NCBI RefSeq assembly: GCF_001649575.2
Contig: NC_051431.1
Span: forward strand, 9,130,798 to 9,194,797
Direction of reading: 5' to 3'
DNA length: 64,000 nt
From: Kryptolebias marmoratus
Taxonomy: Eukaryota; Chordata; Actinopteri; Cyprinodontiformes; Rivulidae
This document shows positions 27,550-39,897 of this stretch, piece after piece. Both the position numbers and the translations under genes were made by a program. Positions within the stretch are counted from its first letter, which is position 1; each line of letters starts with the position of its first letter. The notes under the pieces were generated by a model. It was not told the origin of the DNA. It ran no database searches and worked only from the letters and a program-made list of their open reading frames with translations.

Positions 27550-27830
27550 CTCAATTAAATGACCAACCCCGGCGTCTTCTCGGCTTACAAGCGGCTGTAA
27601 GTGATACTGTTGGCGGTAAATCTGAATCCGTTTGCTGCTTCTCGTCGGCTCAGTAGCGCTGCGCGTCTTTCCCGTCGCTTCTGCTGCTGCGGCGGCCGCG
27701 CCTCCTCAAAAAGGTTCCCTCCCAGAACTCTCTAGAACGCAGGAGGAGCGGATCTGACCAATCAGCTCCCGCCCCCGAGACCCCGCCTCACCGCGAGCGG
27801 ACCAATCAGAAAATAGCTTCGGCTGTTTGC
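27550..27830 (-). promoter_or_regulatory. hspa8 non-coding exon 1 and promoter
   Basis: On the minus strand an exon ends at 27550 with donor TTGAG|GTGAGT, giving a 1.45-kb first intron before the ATG exon. Upstream is a GC-rich segment. A heat-shock-element-like array, GAActCTCtaGAA, lies at 27725-27737 (one mismatch in the middle triplet). Two CCAAT-containing motifs follow, at about 27758 and 27802. No clear TATA box is seen. Start site not determined. The elements fit basal plus mild heat-inducible expression, which is inference. Confidence 0.65.
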
Positions 27831-30800
27831 CGCAGCAGTTGCTACCCGGAAAAGGGAGGCAACAAGTTAGTTTGAAAGTGAAGTTTCTAGCAATGTCTCG
27901 CAAACGGGAAACAGGAATGATCCAGCAAGAGAAATGTGTGGTTTATTCCAGTGTTTTCCGTGTCTCTGATGTGAAACTTCCACTGACGTTACAGATATTT
28001 CCCCTCTTCATTATTTATAAAACTTTAAAAAAAATCAAAAACATTTAATGCCAAAATGGTGCACAAACACTAATCAATTCTTAACTGGACTATTGTAAGA
28101 CTTTATAATCGGGATATCTAAAAAAAAATATATAAAGCCTTCAATCGATCTAAAAGAGTTAAAGAGAGTTCATAATTCACTAATTTTAGCTCCCTGTAAA
28201 ATTCAGAATAAAACTTAAAATCCTATTTCTAACATACAAAGGTCTCAGCAACCAAGCTCCATCTTATATTGAAGATCTTATTGTTCCATGATTTCTTACA
28301 ATACTCTCAGACTGCAGGTTTCCTTGTGGTTCCTATTGTTTCTAAAAGTAGAGCAGGAGGCAGAGCTTTCAGTTATCGCCTCCTTTCTTATAAAACAACC
28401 ATCCTGAGGCTAGCTTTATATTTGACGCATTGAACACTGTGTGAAGGTGTGCCATCTTTGCAGGGGCCGATTTCGGTGCTCTCGAGGAGCAGGTTTGCCC
28501 GTAGCGGCATTTATATGAGACATCGCAAAGGCAGTCAAATGGCTCAGAACTCATGGAAGGAGATTACTTCTGCAGTTGGTAAAGAGGAAGGTTTATAGAC
28601 CAAAGAGGGGAAAATATTGGTTCTATGATGGGCGAATCACGACCAATAAAGTGATCCACTGTGGCCCTCAGTGGATCATTTTATTGCCAGTGAGAATACC
28701 ATTAATGAGGCCTTATTTTCTATTATGGTAAGCATACAACACCGCTAACTGTCCTCATAATGCCATAAAATGCCATAAATCAAAGAAAGTCAAACTGAAT
28801 GCCTCCAGTTTAAACATCTTCTCTGAATCACAGGCAGAAACGCAACAGGTCTTCCTACGCGCAGCCATTTTCTGTGTGTGGCGTCAACCGTTTGTTCTCT
28901 TTCTTTAACTACATTTCCACTGGTTATGTCGTGCGCCGCTGCACCAACGTGAGCGTTGACCTTCACCGCCTGCTCATAACTGAGCCTTGAGGCCGTCTAC
29001 TGTAAAGACCGGGCTTAACACTTACAGTATCATACTTTCACAATGTAGTACTGTTGCTTTCATTAAAATAAATCAAAGAAACGAGTTGATTCCAACCTGA
29101 TCCCAGGTTATAAAGGACAAGTTCTTTGAATAGTACATTTGCTGTGGCTGACATTAATCTGCAAGTAGCTTTTCTACTCCACAAGTCACCTATTCAGCCC
29201 TTTTTAGTCCATGGACTCTTGCAGTTAGAAGGAATTTTATTGTTTGATTTCTTATTTTTATGTTACTACCTAAAATACAGCATGACTAACTGAGGAAAGG
29301 GGGGGACACAGACAGGTTAAAAGTACAGAACCTAAAACTTTATTCCAGTCATATATGTAGGCTATTAAGAGTTATTTGGAATAACATAAGATATGTAACA
29401 AATCAGCACCTCCAAACTGCAATGACCGCACAGTAAAAGCTGAGAATATGGACTGTAAAAAAAAAAAAAACAAAGAAAGAAGTGAACTACTGGGTCATAG
29501 ATGATCAAGTTTTAGAGCTAACCTTGGGATTGGTTTACCTTTACAACGCGGCACATCCACCTTATATGATTACAGACAGACAAAAAAAAACCAGGGCTTC
29601 TCTGATGATACTCTGACAACATGTAATGATTCTGACACTGCTCAGGTCAGGCATAATTAGCTGAGATGTGACTCCCTCGTAGCACAACATGGTCTACTTG
29701 TAGTCAATGGAACTCTGAAACCCCATTGTCAGATTTAACAAAACAGTTCAATACTTTGCTGCTGATTCGACCCTATAAAGTTGCAGCAGAAAGAAAGGAG
29801 AGAAAAAGATATGAGCTGGATGGATGCAGAAGGTATGGTTCGATGTACACCTTAGAAAACGAGGTTCATAACAACAACAAAATCATTAAACTTACAAACT
29901 CTTGCATTTGCGTATTTCTTTAAATTGTTTTGGTCTGGGGAAAGCTGAGCTGAACAGATAAATTAACAACAATTGGACAAAAGTGAACATTTCTTCATGT
30001 TGAGTTCTGGTCCTGGTGGTTCCCACAGACTGGGAAACACAGTGTTGTGTAATTCAAACCGTTAATAAACATTTTCTCCTTTTGTACTCCCCAGATTATC
30101 TTCTTAGAATCGGCGTTTCTGTCAGAAGTATTCAGTGACGCATCTCTGACCTTAGCCACGTATGCTTTAGCGCTCTGCGTTTTTTTGTTGTCACTGAAAG
30201 TCATATTTCTCACGTTTTTATGGGTCAAATTTATAGACACATGAGACACAAGTTACGTTCACTTTTTTTCCACGATGCAAACCGTCACATGTCCCATTTT
30301 TAGTTTTGTCACATGGAAATAAAATAGAAGGTTCTTCAAAAGACTACCATCAGTCTGGGATAAGTATGTTTTTCGATACTTCCTATATGTCCAAAAATAT
30401 GAAAAGATAAGGTTTGTGACCTGGTACTTTATGGGTTCTTTGTTAGATTTTATATTTGTTTGTTTTTTTTTTGTTTGTTCAGGTTCTGCTTCATGCTTTC
30501 CTGCACATCCTGCATCTTACGCGTGTATGTTTGTTGCTTCTTTGTCTCCTGTTGGGTGTTATTTCTTTATGATTATGCTGTGACTCATCGAGCTCCAGCA
30601 ATGATACGCTGCATTACCAGGGATAAAAGCAAAGGAACTGCAAAATCAAGATCAAAACAGAAAAATGACATCTGTCCGTCTATCCAGTTTTCATTTCCCC
30701 ACAAGAGTAGCTTGAAGCCGGCGTCTTATCCCAGCAGTTCGAAGCTTGAGAGTCGAGAGGCGAAAGTAAACCCTGCAGAACTCACCAGTTCATCAAAGTT

Positions 30801-33760
30801 CCAACACACAGGAGTACAACACAACCAACCATTCATGCACTCACTCGCACTGAGATCAGTTAGCGTGGAACCGGAGTACCCGGTGAAAATTCACGTTTGG
30901 GAACGTGAGCAAAATCCACACAAAGAGGCCCAAGCTGAGTTTGGGCACACATAACAAATAAAATCAATTATCCATCCATTCATTCTCAGTCACCACTCGT
31001 TGTAGGGAGCGAGAGTCTAACCCAGAAAGATACGCCCCCGACAGGCCACTGCTCCACCACGGAGGGAGTCGGTAACATTTACAGCGCCTTTCGCAGACAG
31101 AAACCACAAAGAAATAAAACTGAAAACATGATTGGTGGGAAATGGCAGAAAAACAAAATAAAAAGATCATCAAGAAAAGCTAGTCTGAATAAAACAAGCC
31201 ACGTGCACACCCAGTCACCTTGATTTTAACCTAATATACATAATTTTGGGAGTACCCAGTGAAAACCAGTGCACAAAAAGATTCCAGCTGACGTTCAAGT
31301 TCAGGACCTTATTGTTGAAGGAGAACCACCACATTGGCCTTGCTGCCTCACATTAAACATTAGGACTTTAAAACTCATTCATCCACCTATATCCATTTTC
31401 AGTTTGTCCCTTTTCTGACTGTGGGGAGCCAGTCCTAACCCCCCCCGGGCCCTGGACAGGTCACCAGTCTGTCACAATGCCAACACAAAGACACAACCAT
31501 GTACACACTTTAACGCCTGCAGCCACTTAACCTGACATGGATGTTTGTGGACTTGGGAGGAAACCGGAGTATCTGGTGAAAACCCACGGGATGGCGCGCA
31601 AACTGCACACAGAAAGATCCCAGCCGAGATCTTAATCAAAGAAAACTCTAAATACAGAGAAAAAAAAGCCCACTAAATCTTAGACCGTGACAGATACTTG
31701 TGTATATGTGACCTGTGCAATTTACTATTGTTAAATTCTTCGTCTCAAAAGCTTCAAAATGAGACGCAGTTTGTTGAAATTTGGCGATTTATCATCTGGC
31801 AAGAAGTTAGTTTTGTTTACGAGCGCGCCAGTTTTGAAAACTCAATGTTTATGTTTAACCTTATGTTTAAAATGGAGAATCCCGAAGCTTCACAATGATG
31901 CCAAACATTATACGAAGGGACTTCCCAGTGCTGCGGCAGCCGGCAGAGAAAAGAATGGTCAATTTTAAACGAAATTTGAAGACTTATAAGACAAAGGATT
32001 GTTTCTGAAGGCATACCTGTTAGAAAACTCAGATTTAAAGGAAGATTAGGAAGATCATTTGCTATTTAATTTAATTTTTCTGTAATTGCTAGACCAGGGG
32101 TGGGCAACCTTGGTCCTCGAGGGCCACTATCCTTCATGTTTTAACTGTTTCCCTGCTCCAACACACCTGATTCAGTGGTTAAATCACCTCTTCATGTTCT
32201 GCAGAAGCCTGTTAATTATCCATTGATTCAAATCAGGTGTGTTGGAGCAGAGAAACAAGTAAAACATGCAGGATGGTGGCCCTCCAGGACGAGTTTTGCC
32301 CACCCATGGGTTAGACTTTGTCTTTACAGACTTTTTACGCAAATCTCAATTACAGCAAAAATCAATATTTTCACTTCTTTTGAACTGCAGCCTGAGCTCA
32401 TTCACGGATCGTACATGCTGATACTGACAGGTCGGTCGAAGTATGTGGACATAAATGTAAATGAAGTTGATGTCACCTCACAGGTTCACCTCCTGGCTGG
32501 CTTGGGCCTTTCTGCGTGGAGTTTCCATGTTCTCCTCGTACATGTGTGGGTTTTCTGGGTACTGTAATTTCCCATCCATGTTAGGTTAATTGGTAACTTT
32601 GAATCGCCCCTAGGCGTAAGTGAAAGTGTGATGGACTTGCGACCTGTCCAGGGTGTCCCCCACTTCTTACAACAGCTCCCCTGCAGCCTGCACAGAAAAA
32701 GCAGGTGCAGAAAATGGACGGACGGACAGATGGACATATGATGTAATCGCTTAATATTCAGGGCTTCTGTGTGGAGGTTCTGTTATCAAAACAAACTCAC
32801 TTTAACATTCGAGTTGACTCGTGTTTCACTGAAAACATAAATCTACGTGTATATATGAGGTGTAGGAAGTCCTATAGGCACAGATATTTGTTTGAGCGTA
32901 TGTCCTGACCTACATCTGACACGTCGCTGTACGGCTTCTGATGTGTATTTGGGTGTACGTTTTGCAGCCTTAGTTACAGATGCCACTGCTGCTGCACGAA
33001 TACTGTTTATTGCTAATAATGGAGGGATTTGAACTGACATTTGACATTGGATACGCCTCGAGTAAATCTATCGGGGGACCTTATTCACGTTGTGTCCTCA
33101 TGTCGTATTATGATGGTGTTCTCTGGGGAGTCCTAAGTCCCTATTTGTGAAAAGATGTTCTGCAGAAGTCTTAGGATTTCACCATCAGATAGGTGTGTCT
33201 TTTGTCCTCCCAGTGTACAAAAAGGCATTGAGATTTTCTATTTAAAGTTGGCAGCCTGCAGCCATGACACAAATAATCCATTACACAATGTGCTCTCGCA
33301 CGAATGACAGGAAGACTTCTATCACTTCCAAACATCTTCAAGATAAACACTTGACATCAGATCACTGATACAGATCTATGAAAAATACACCATTGTTATC
33401 TATTTATTTAAAAATAAAACATGTTATTGATCTATCTGTCTTACAGAAACACATCCATCAGTAATGATGCTTAAGATAGAAAAATAGTATTTTTTTTAAT
33501 ATGACATTAGGAAAAACTTCATTTCAACACCTTTGTTTGTGCATAAATAACTTGCAGACCTCCTGATCAGGTCAGGTGGTGCATCTTTTAATACCCAGTT
33601 TGGTTCTGGAACAACCTGAAATTAAACTTTTTTGTGCTAAAAAAAATAAAAAATCCTTCCTAAAACAAAGTGCAAAGCAGAAACAAGCAAGACTTCTTTT
33701 TTTTTTCTTCCTTTATTATCAAATTATCTGTTCAGTACAAAAAAAAGGGAAATTGGACGC
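27831..33760. other. Gene-free region upstream of hspa8, repeat relics
   Basis: No exon could be supported. Contents: a reversed piece of the 20325-21200 repeat (about 28190-28380), and SINE-like or LINE-tail-like debris with phrases such as CCGGAGTACCCGGTGAAAA (near 30870), CCGGAGTATCTGGTGAAAAC (31565), and GGAGTTTCCATGTTCTCCTC through GACCTGTCCAGGGTGTCCCC (32515-32660). It also holds the MITE copy at 32095-32308. Frames of 60-164 codons here lack homology and splice context. Confidence 0.6.
32095..32308. mobile_element. Palindromic hAT-type MITE, second copy
   Basis: The 214-bp copy shares the internal words CTCCAACACACCTGATTCAG and AATCAGGTGTGTTGGAGCAG with the copy at 814-1024. Left end CAGGGGTGGGCAACC; right end decayed (CACCCATG). 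The flanks TGCTAGAC and GGTTAGAC agree at 6 of 8 bases, which fits an old target duplication. Confidence 0.8.
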
Positions 33761-33813
33761 CAGGTTCAGGTTACCCCATTGTGTTCCCACTCACACCCAT
33801 GTGGGGACTAGAG

Positions 33814-33820
33814 TATAAAT
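33814..33820 (+). promoter_or_regulatory. TATA box of ZP copy 1
   Basis: TATAAAT lies 40 bp before the ATG at 33854. The promoter sequence from about 33764 (TTCAGGTTACCCCATTGTG) resembles that of copy 2, which shows the duplication included the promoter. The predicted 5' leader is only about 10-15 nt. Confidence 0.75.
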
Positions 33821-33853
33821 GGGAGGATCTGTCAAACGAGAGCATGACTCAAA

Positions 33854-36800
33854 ATGAAGACATCTAGGTAAGTACCAAGATAATTACCTTTTATTTATTT
33901 TTCTAATTATTATTTCCAATGGGATGCTTCAGTTTGATTCTGCATCGGGAGGAAAAATCCAGTTTAAATCTTACAAAAATTTAGAACAATTACTGAAGCA
34001 CATTTAGTCACTGAGCCGCAGCTGAATTTGGTAAATATCTGTATTTTCATGTCAGTGAACCGGTTTTTAGAAATAAATGATGCAAAACTCCAGTCAAAGC
34101 TTAGCCTGTAGCTTGTAGTTTTTTCTTTTGGTGACTTTGGTGATTTTCCTACAAGTAAGGTTGATTTGATCTGTAGGGTTTTTTGTGTTTTCTGTGAGTG
34201 GAACTGGTGCATCCTTAGGACTCCAATGTTTGCTTCTTTTTCACAGGTCAACACTGACAACAATGCTGCTGGTCATCCTCGGCTGCCTGCTTGGTTTGTT
34301 TCTGCAGGCTGATGCTCAGACTCCACAGCAATGCATTACCAGTGATACTAACAGAGCTCCAGGTTTGTGTTGGTAACGCTGCTACATTCAGATAATTCCA
34401 TTTCAGAAATCCCACTGTTTCCATTTACGTGCTTTTNATACTGGACCAGAAGGAGGAGGAGTTAGGGAAAGGCAAGTCAGTCTGGTTCCCAAGGGAAGAA
34501 AATTCAACATCACTCCTATAAACAAGTTCATTCTGTGAGAACCCATGGGACTTGGAACAGACGTCATAACATTATCAGGACTTATAAACAACAGGTGTTA
34601 CCCTATAGTAAATTCTGCCATTACAAGGACCAAAACTGACATAATTCAAAATAAAAGCAGAAATAGATATATTTTGTTTTTCCTTTTCCTTACACATGTG
34701 TTTTCATCAAGTAATGCTTATATTTTGTTTTGCTTTTTCTTTATATAAGCGTTTCTTCTTTTTACATTTCCTCTTCCTCTTTAATCACTGTGTGCATTTC
34801 TGCCTCAATATGCAAATGAGGAGGGCTGCCTTCTTGGTCCAGCTCCTCTCCTTTTGGTCAATAACCAGGAAGGAGCAGGATCCATGTGCAGATCGATTGT
34901 TCATGCCTGCGCTCTCGGCCGTTTCAGGAGAAGGAAGTGAAGTCGTAGCAGAGATGTCTCAGATAGCTGCAGAAGAGTTAAGGCATGTTGCTAGCTTAGC
35001 TGAGCAACACAGTCAGTGATGACTGCTAAAAATATACATGTTATTAGTATATTTTAGTATATTTTTTCATACCATCAGGGTCTGGAAATGATTTTTTGAG
35101 AAGCCCTAAATCATCCAAGTTATAAAACTATTTATTTATGTATTTAACTGTACTATTAATGTTTTTTTTCAAATGTTTAATTTATTCCTGTTAATAAAAG
35201 CATAACAAACAAAGCAACCCAAAGGGAAACCCTATTTTCTGTGATCACCCTTCAGATTTGAATGGGAATGTTTGTTCAAAAGTTTTGTTTTGTCTCATTA
35301 AGGGTTTTTCACATTGCTAATTTTACTAACTGCCACAGTTTCTGAACATATGACACACTAGTTTAGTGCTCCCAGTGGGAAGGTAAAACAGAAATGATAT
35401 GGTTCCTTCCAGGTTAAATTCTGGACCACTTGTTACTTGTTATCAGTTGTTAGTGACCTCTGCCACATATGCAGAGTAGCCACACTAGGCCCAATAAATC
35501 ACTTTGTCTTCTTCCAGCTTCAGTTGGCAGTCTGTGACTTTCTTCTTGTAGGAGCTTGTTGGGTGGCTCTTCAGTGACTCATAGGTATCAGTATCACCAA
35601 ATAATGCAGTTATTTTCTGTGATAGTCAGGTGTGCATCTGAACTTGTCGCACACTTGGATCCTTACTAAACTTATCCATCTACCTACTATTGAACCACTT
35701 AGAAATGTATTTAGGTATCCCTCTGTTTGTCCTGAGTTTACATCTGACACCCCCCACCCCTACTCATAGTGCTGCTCAAGTCAGACAGTTATTAAATGAA
35801 AGGGGTCACGTGATGTTTTTTATTAATATTATTATATTTCTGTTGGCAGTGCCCCAAGTTCTAAAGAGCTGCACAGAGTTCATAGAGAAGCATGGAGTGG
35901 TGGACGGGATTTATCGCCTCTCTGGGATTGCCTCAAACATCCAGAAACTACGGTAACAAGACACTCACTGGCATTTCAAGCAAACGTTTTCATTTTTTAT
36001 TTCATAGGGCAGTTTCAGAAACTACATAAGTGGTCAGAAGTTTCCATTCACTCATCATGTGCATGACTGTCCAATTAATTTCAGGCCTTTAAACATTTAT
36101 TTGAACCATTCCTTTTCTTAGGTGGTATGATTTACAACATACAACTTCAATGATTTATTATACAAAGAATTGGGTCAACAAATTTGAATTCATTGTGTAT
36201 TTTCTCTAAACCCCAATATCTAATCTAATCTTTGTTTACTGGTTGGTCCGCCTTCCTACCTTCACCTAACATCAATTAAACAAGTGGACCTAATAAAGTA
36301 GCAGTGAGTATTCCAGCCACATATACAGATTTTTGACTGTGTTGCAGATTAGAGAAAAATCCACAATCAATAAAAGTTATGCAGTAAATTTTTGTTTTTA
36401 AAAAAATCATTGAAATTGTTGTATAATCATTCCACCATGGACAAAGAACGCTTCAAATAAATGATTAACAGCCTGAATTTTAGATGACTTCCATGCCCAT
36501 GATGAGTGAATGGAAATTTCTGACCGCAACTGTACATCATTGTCACTAAATGTTTCATATTCTTTCTGCTGCTGGCTTTACTGTAATCCAATTACTAAAG
36601 AGAAACCTGTAAATCTGCACATAACATAACCATAGGTCATTTATCTGACGTTTTATAATGACAAGTTAGATGTTTAAAGTAGGGGTGAAACAGTTTTTCA
36701 GGGTTACTGTTTTTGATTTCTGCTTTTTTATTTGTTTAAACTGAAAAAAATTCCATTCATTTACACTTCATAAAATGTTGTTTATTCTCAGTGTTATGTC

Positions 36801-38713
36801 ATGAGGTCATGTAAAAACTGAAGGAATAAGGTAGGTAGGTAGGTAGGTACATTTATTTATATAGCACTTTTCAGCACGAGGCGACTCAAAGTGCTTTACA
36901 ACACAGAACAAAATTACAGACAGAGTTACAGAACATGACAAGATAACTAAGCTAAAACATGACAAAGGTACAGGATATCTAAACTACTAAAACATGATAT
37001 TACTAAACCAAGGCAGGAATATTCTAGCTAACAGTGAATATGATAACTAATTGTACAGTAACTAAGCTAAGTGTACAAGAAGGCTAAAAACTCTAAAACA
37101 TGACAATGCTAAAACTAACGGTACCGAACTATCTAAAAGTACCCCAGGCCCGCTATACAGCCGAAGTAAAACCAGACATATCTAAGCATGAGCTAAGACA
37201 GTCAAAAATAGTAGCTAAACTAAACAGATCTAAACATGACTAAATNNNNNNNNNNNNNNNNNNNNNNNNNNNNNNNNNNNNNNNNNNNNNNNNNNNNNNN
37301 NNNNNNNNNNNNNNNNNNNNNNNNNNNNNNNNNNNNNNNNNNNNNNNNNNNNNNNNNNNNNNNNNNNNNNNNNNNNNNNNNNNNNNNNNNNNNNNNNNNN
37401 NNNNNNNNNNNNNNNNNNNNNNNNNNNNNNNNNNNNNNNNNNNNNNNNNNNNNNNNNNNNNNNNNNNNNNNNNNNNNNNNNNNNNNNNNNNNNNNNNNNN
37501 NNNNNNNNNNNNNNNNNNNNNNNNNNNNNNNNNNNNNNNNNNNNNNNNNNNNNNNNNNNNNNNNNNNNNNNNNNNNNNNNNNNNNNNNNNNNNNNNNNNN
37601 NNNNNNNNNNNNNNNNNNNNNNNNNNNNNNNNNNNNCAGAAAAGTAATAATACTTCAAGTATTGACACAAGACCAGTCATATCAGCACAAAACATGAAAA
37701 GGATTAATAAAACCCTGGTTATCTGTTCCTGAAAGGTTCCATGTTCTGCTGGACAGATGTTTTGCCACAACAAGTCCATTACCTGTTCAAAGCACCTACT
37801 ATGACCTCTTTGTTGGGTGAGTTACAGACATGAAACCACAACGAGACAACCCATTTTTACACTTTTTACCCCTCCTAATATAAATCTCCGCCCGTCTCTT
37901 GTTGCACCCAAGGTGTGACCATGACCCACAGACTGTCGTCGACGTGAACGGAGTGTCCCAGTCGGCACGTTTCCACTTTGAGGCCTTCCGGTTTGTGGAG
38001 CACAAAAATCAGACAGTTTCCACTTTCTACCTGCACTGCACTACCAGACTCTGTGAGACGGCCACGTGTGCATCCTTAAAGCCTGTGAGTAAAGTTGACT
38101 TGCTCCACGTTCAGGCCGCCAACGCTGTTCGTAGAATAAATTGAGGTCTCCTTTTTTATTTGTTGTCCATAGGTCTGTTCTAAAAGAAGAAAGAGGGAAG
38201 CCCAGAACGATGATTTACCCACAGCCACAGTCACCTCTCCTGCTTTCTATGTCAATGACAATGCTGGTGCGTGATACTGAGAGAAGTGCTGCAAATTTAC
38301 AATCTTTTTTTATATATTACGCAAACTGTGTTAAATTCTGAACATTCTGTTGTTTTTTAAGATTCTTCTGCGAGCTCCTCAGCTTCTCAAGTTAATAATC
38401 ATCTATATCTGACGCTGGTCTGGGGGATCATCCTAAATGGACTGCTTTCTTGGTATCCGCTCAGTTTTTGATCATCCAAAGAAATTCATTTAATACCATC
38501 TTGTTTGGCATCCTAACGCTCCTCGTCGTTTCTGCTCCACCGACAGCGTCTTCTGAGACCCTCCGCAGCCGTCCGACAGCCGCCATCGTCCTGTGCATCC
38601 TGACCGTTCCCACCGCCGCCTTGGTGCCGCCTTTGTTTTCCACGCAAGACAAAGAAAACAACTCAAGGGATAAACATCGCCAGATTAAACTGGAGCTCTT
38701 TTCTCGTCTCTAA
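33854..38713 (+). CDS. ZP-domain membrane protein, ZPLD1-like, tandem copy 1 (incomplete, 3' end probably damaged)
   Basis: Exons recognised: 33854-33867 (ATG, MKTS), 34247-34362 (signal peptide core MLLVILGCLLGLFLQADA), 37637-37643 (end of a split exon), 37736-37816 (FHVLLDRCFATTSPLP), 37913-38084 (CDHDPQTVV...CTTRLCETATC), 38173-38266 (furin-type site RRKR, residues SKRRKREA), 38362-38391 and 38547-38713. This is the ZP-C half of a zona pellucida domain, an extracellular polymerisation module; the cysteines and the CDHDPQTV...F.FEAFRFVEHKN pattern resemble ZPLD1. ZP-N exons are missing, lost at the gaps. The arhgap32 exon 35850-35952 lies inside this span, probably misplaced. The donor after 38391 reads AAG|TT instead of AAG|GT. 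The terminal hydrophobic segment carries two prolines and lacks the basic stop-transfer end of copy 2. The exact ZP family name is inference. Confidence 0.7.
34437..34437. other. Single-n contig junction
   Basis: Sequence to the left ends ...TTTACGTGCTTTT inside ZP copy 1 intron 2. Exactly the same left-hand end recurs before the n at 40487. Right of it the sequence belongs to the arhgap32 series. Confidence 0.8.
34438..35849. other. Non-coding arhgap32-series contig sequence
   Basis: AT-rich sequence before the RhoGAP exon. An open frame of 107 codons at 34696-35019 is low complexity at its start and has no recognisable domain. I see no SH3 or PX exon. Confidence 0.5.
35850..35952 (+). CDS. 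arhgap32: arhgap32 RhoGAP exon (arginine-finger exon)
   Basis: A 103-nt exon with acceptor TTGGCAG and donor CG|GTAACA encodes VPQVLKSCTEFIEKHGVV to SNIQKLR. It holds the GIYRLSG motif with the catalytic arginine finger of RhoGAP domains, which speed GTP hydrolysis on Rho, Rac and Cdc42. Its end phase (CG|G) joins exactly to the exon at 42166. The wording matches ARHGAP32 (p250GAP/RICS) better than ARHGAP33. It sits physically inside ZP copy 1, between two N junctions. Confidence 0.9.
35953..37245. other. arhgap32 intron sequence ending in dispersed repeat
   Basis: No exon is seen. From about 36830 a (GGTA)n start leads into a dispersed repeat with TATATAGCACTTTTCAG and CAAAGTGCTTTACAACACAG, which runs into the N block. 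A decayed inverted pair (CATTCACTCATCATG near 36047 and CATGATGAGTGAATGG near 36499) spans about 460 bp and may be a MITE-like element. Confidence 0.5.
37246..37636. other. Assembly gap (391 N)
   Basis: Unresolved bases separate the arhgap32 contig 34438-37245 from the ZP contig that starts at 37637. Long X-filled frames across it are meaningless. Confidence 0.98.
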
Positions 38714-39800
38714 CTCTTCATCATCTGCAAAGCATGAGCAACTTACTCTAGATAGTCATCAAATTTGGCATGCACGTAAATATATATATCCATATAAATC
38801 ACATAGTCGGTTAATGAGGAGATGAGGGCTCGGTGCATGTACATTTAACTGTTTACTGTAATCACTGTTTTAGTTGTAATCATTTTATTCGGCTTATATT
38901 GAAGTATTTAAAAAGAGGTGGCGTCTTTTGTAATCAGAAATGTGGTTCCTCTAAATTGGCTCTGCTGAGAACAACTTTAAAAAAGGAGTTTTATTCTTTT
39001 TTGAAAACTTACAGCATCTTTGTTACATCTGAACAGACCGATTTAGATCAGATCGCACACGTTGGTGTAAAATGGTAATTTGCTGATCTAATGTGTACAT
39101 ATCAAATATGTATGTAGAATATATGCATGTAAAGGAATTATTTCTGCTGTGTTCTTTTGTCACTTTGAACGAACTACACTGTCTTTACTCTGCTGAAGAA
39201 TAGAATAAATATGAAAAGCTACAACTTTGTCTCGAAGTCTTCAGGTTATTTTTTTTTGTCTGGGTGGTTTTGCGATGAACAAACCTGTTGATGCTCCAAG
39301 AAAACCTGTAACATATTCCTCAAGTACTTATCCATGGATCTGTTGGTCCACTTTGAAGCCATTTTACAGCTACAAAAATCAAATTAATCATATCTGACTG
39401 AAGCCGTAACTGTTGGATGGTCCAATAAATGAGCTGTTACTCAGTATGAGGTCCGCAAAGGTTGTTGATAGTAAAATACCAAGTGTACAAACCATTCGAG
39501 TGTTTAGACGAGCTCAGCTGTCAGTGTGAGGGCTACGCTGAGCAGCTGTCCCGTTTCTTCTGCTCATCTGTGGACAAACTGCAAAGACAATAGGTTCAGG
39601 AGGAGGACCAGGACGTCCCTCTCCAGCTCCTCCTGGGACATCTTGAGACGTTCCCACAGCCAGGAGGGATATAAAGTCCCTCCAGCGAGTTCTGGATTTG
39701 CCCCAAGATGTTCTCCAACAGGGATGGGCCTGGACAACCCTCCAGAGGGAGGTAACCAGGAAGCGTTTCAATGAGTTCCGTACAAAGAAGAAAAGTCAAA
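38714..39800. other. Spacer between ZP copies with LINE tail
   Basis: AT-rich sequence without exons to about 39500, then a reversed LINE 3' fragment (39514-39771) just upstream of the copy 2 promoter. Possible polyadenylation signals for copy 1 include AATAAA near 39203. Confidence 0.5.
39514..39771 (-). mobile_element. Non-LTR retrotransposon ORF C-terminal fragment, reversed
   Basis: Minus-strand translation gives KSRTRWRDFISLLAVG followed, with a frame change, by SQEELE-like residues. The same C-terminal region (TRWRDYVSQLAW, PPEELAQVAEERE) is readable in frame at 53306-53463. This is a decayed 5'-truncated insertion, about 60 bp upstream of the promoter of ZP copy 2. Confidence 0.65.
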
Positions 39801-39857
39801 GCTCAGTTCAGGTCGCCTCCATTGTGTTGTCGCTCACGCCCATGAGGGGGACAGCGG

Positions 39858-39864
39858 TATAAAA
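39858..39864 (+). promoter_or_regulatory. TATA box of ZP copy 2
   Basis: TATAAAA lies 40 bp before the ATG at 39898, the same spacing as in copy 1. The surrounding CATTGTGTTG..GCTCACGCCCATGAGG matches the copy 1 promoter. Confidence 0.8.
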
Positions 39865-39897
39865 GGAGCTTTCTGAGAAACCAGAGCAGAACTTCAA

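Noticed and set aside
37230..37779. Long frames filled with X
   Set aside because: They only cross the 391-N gap.
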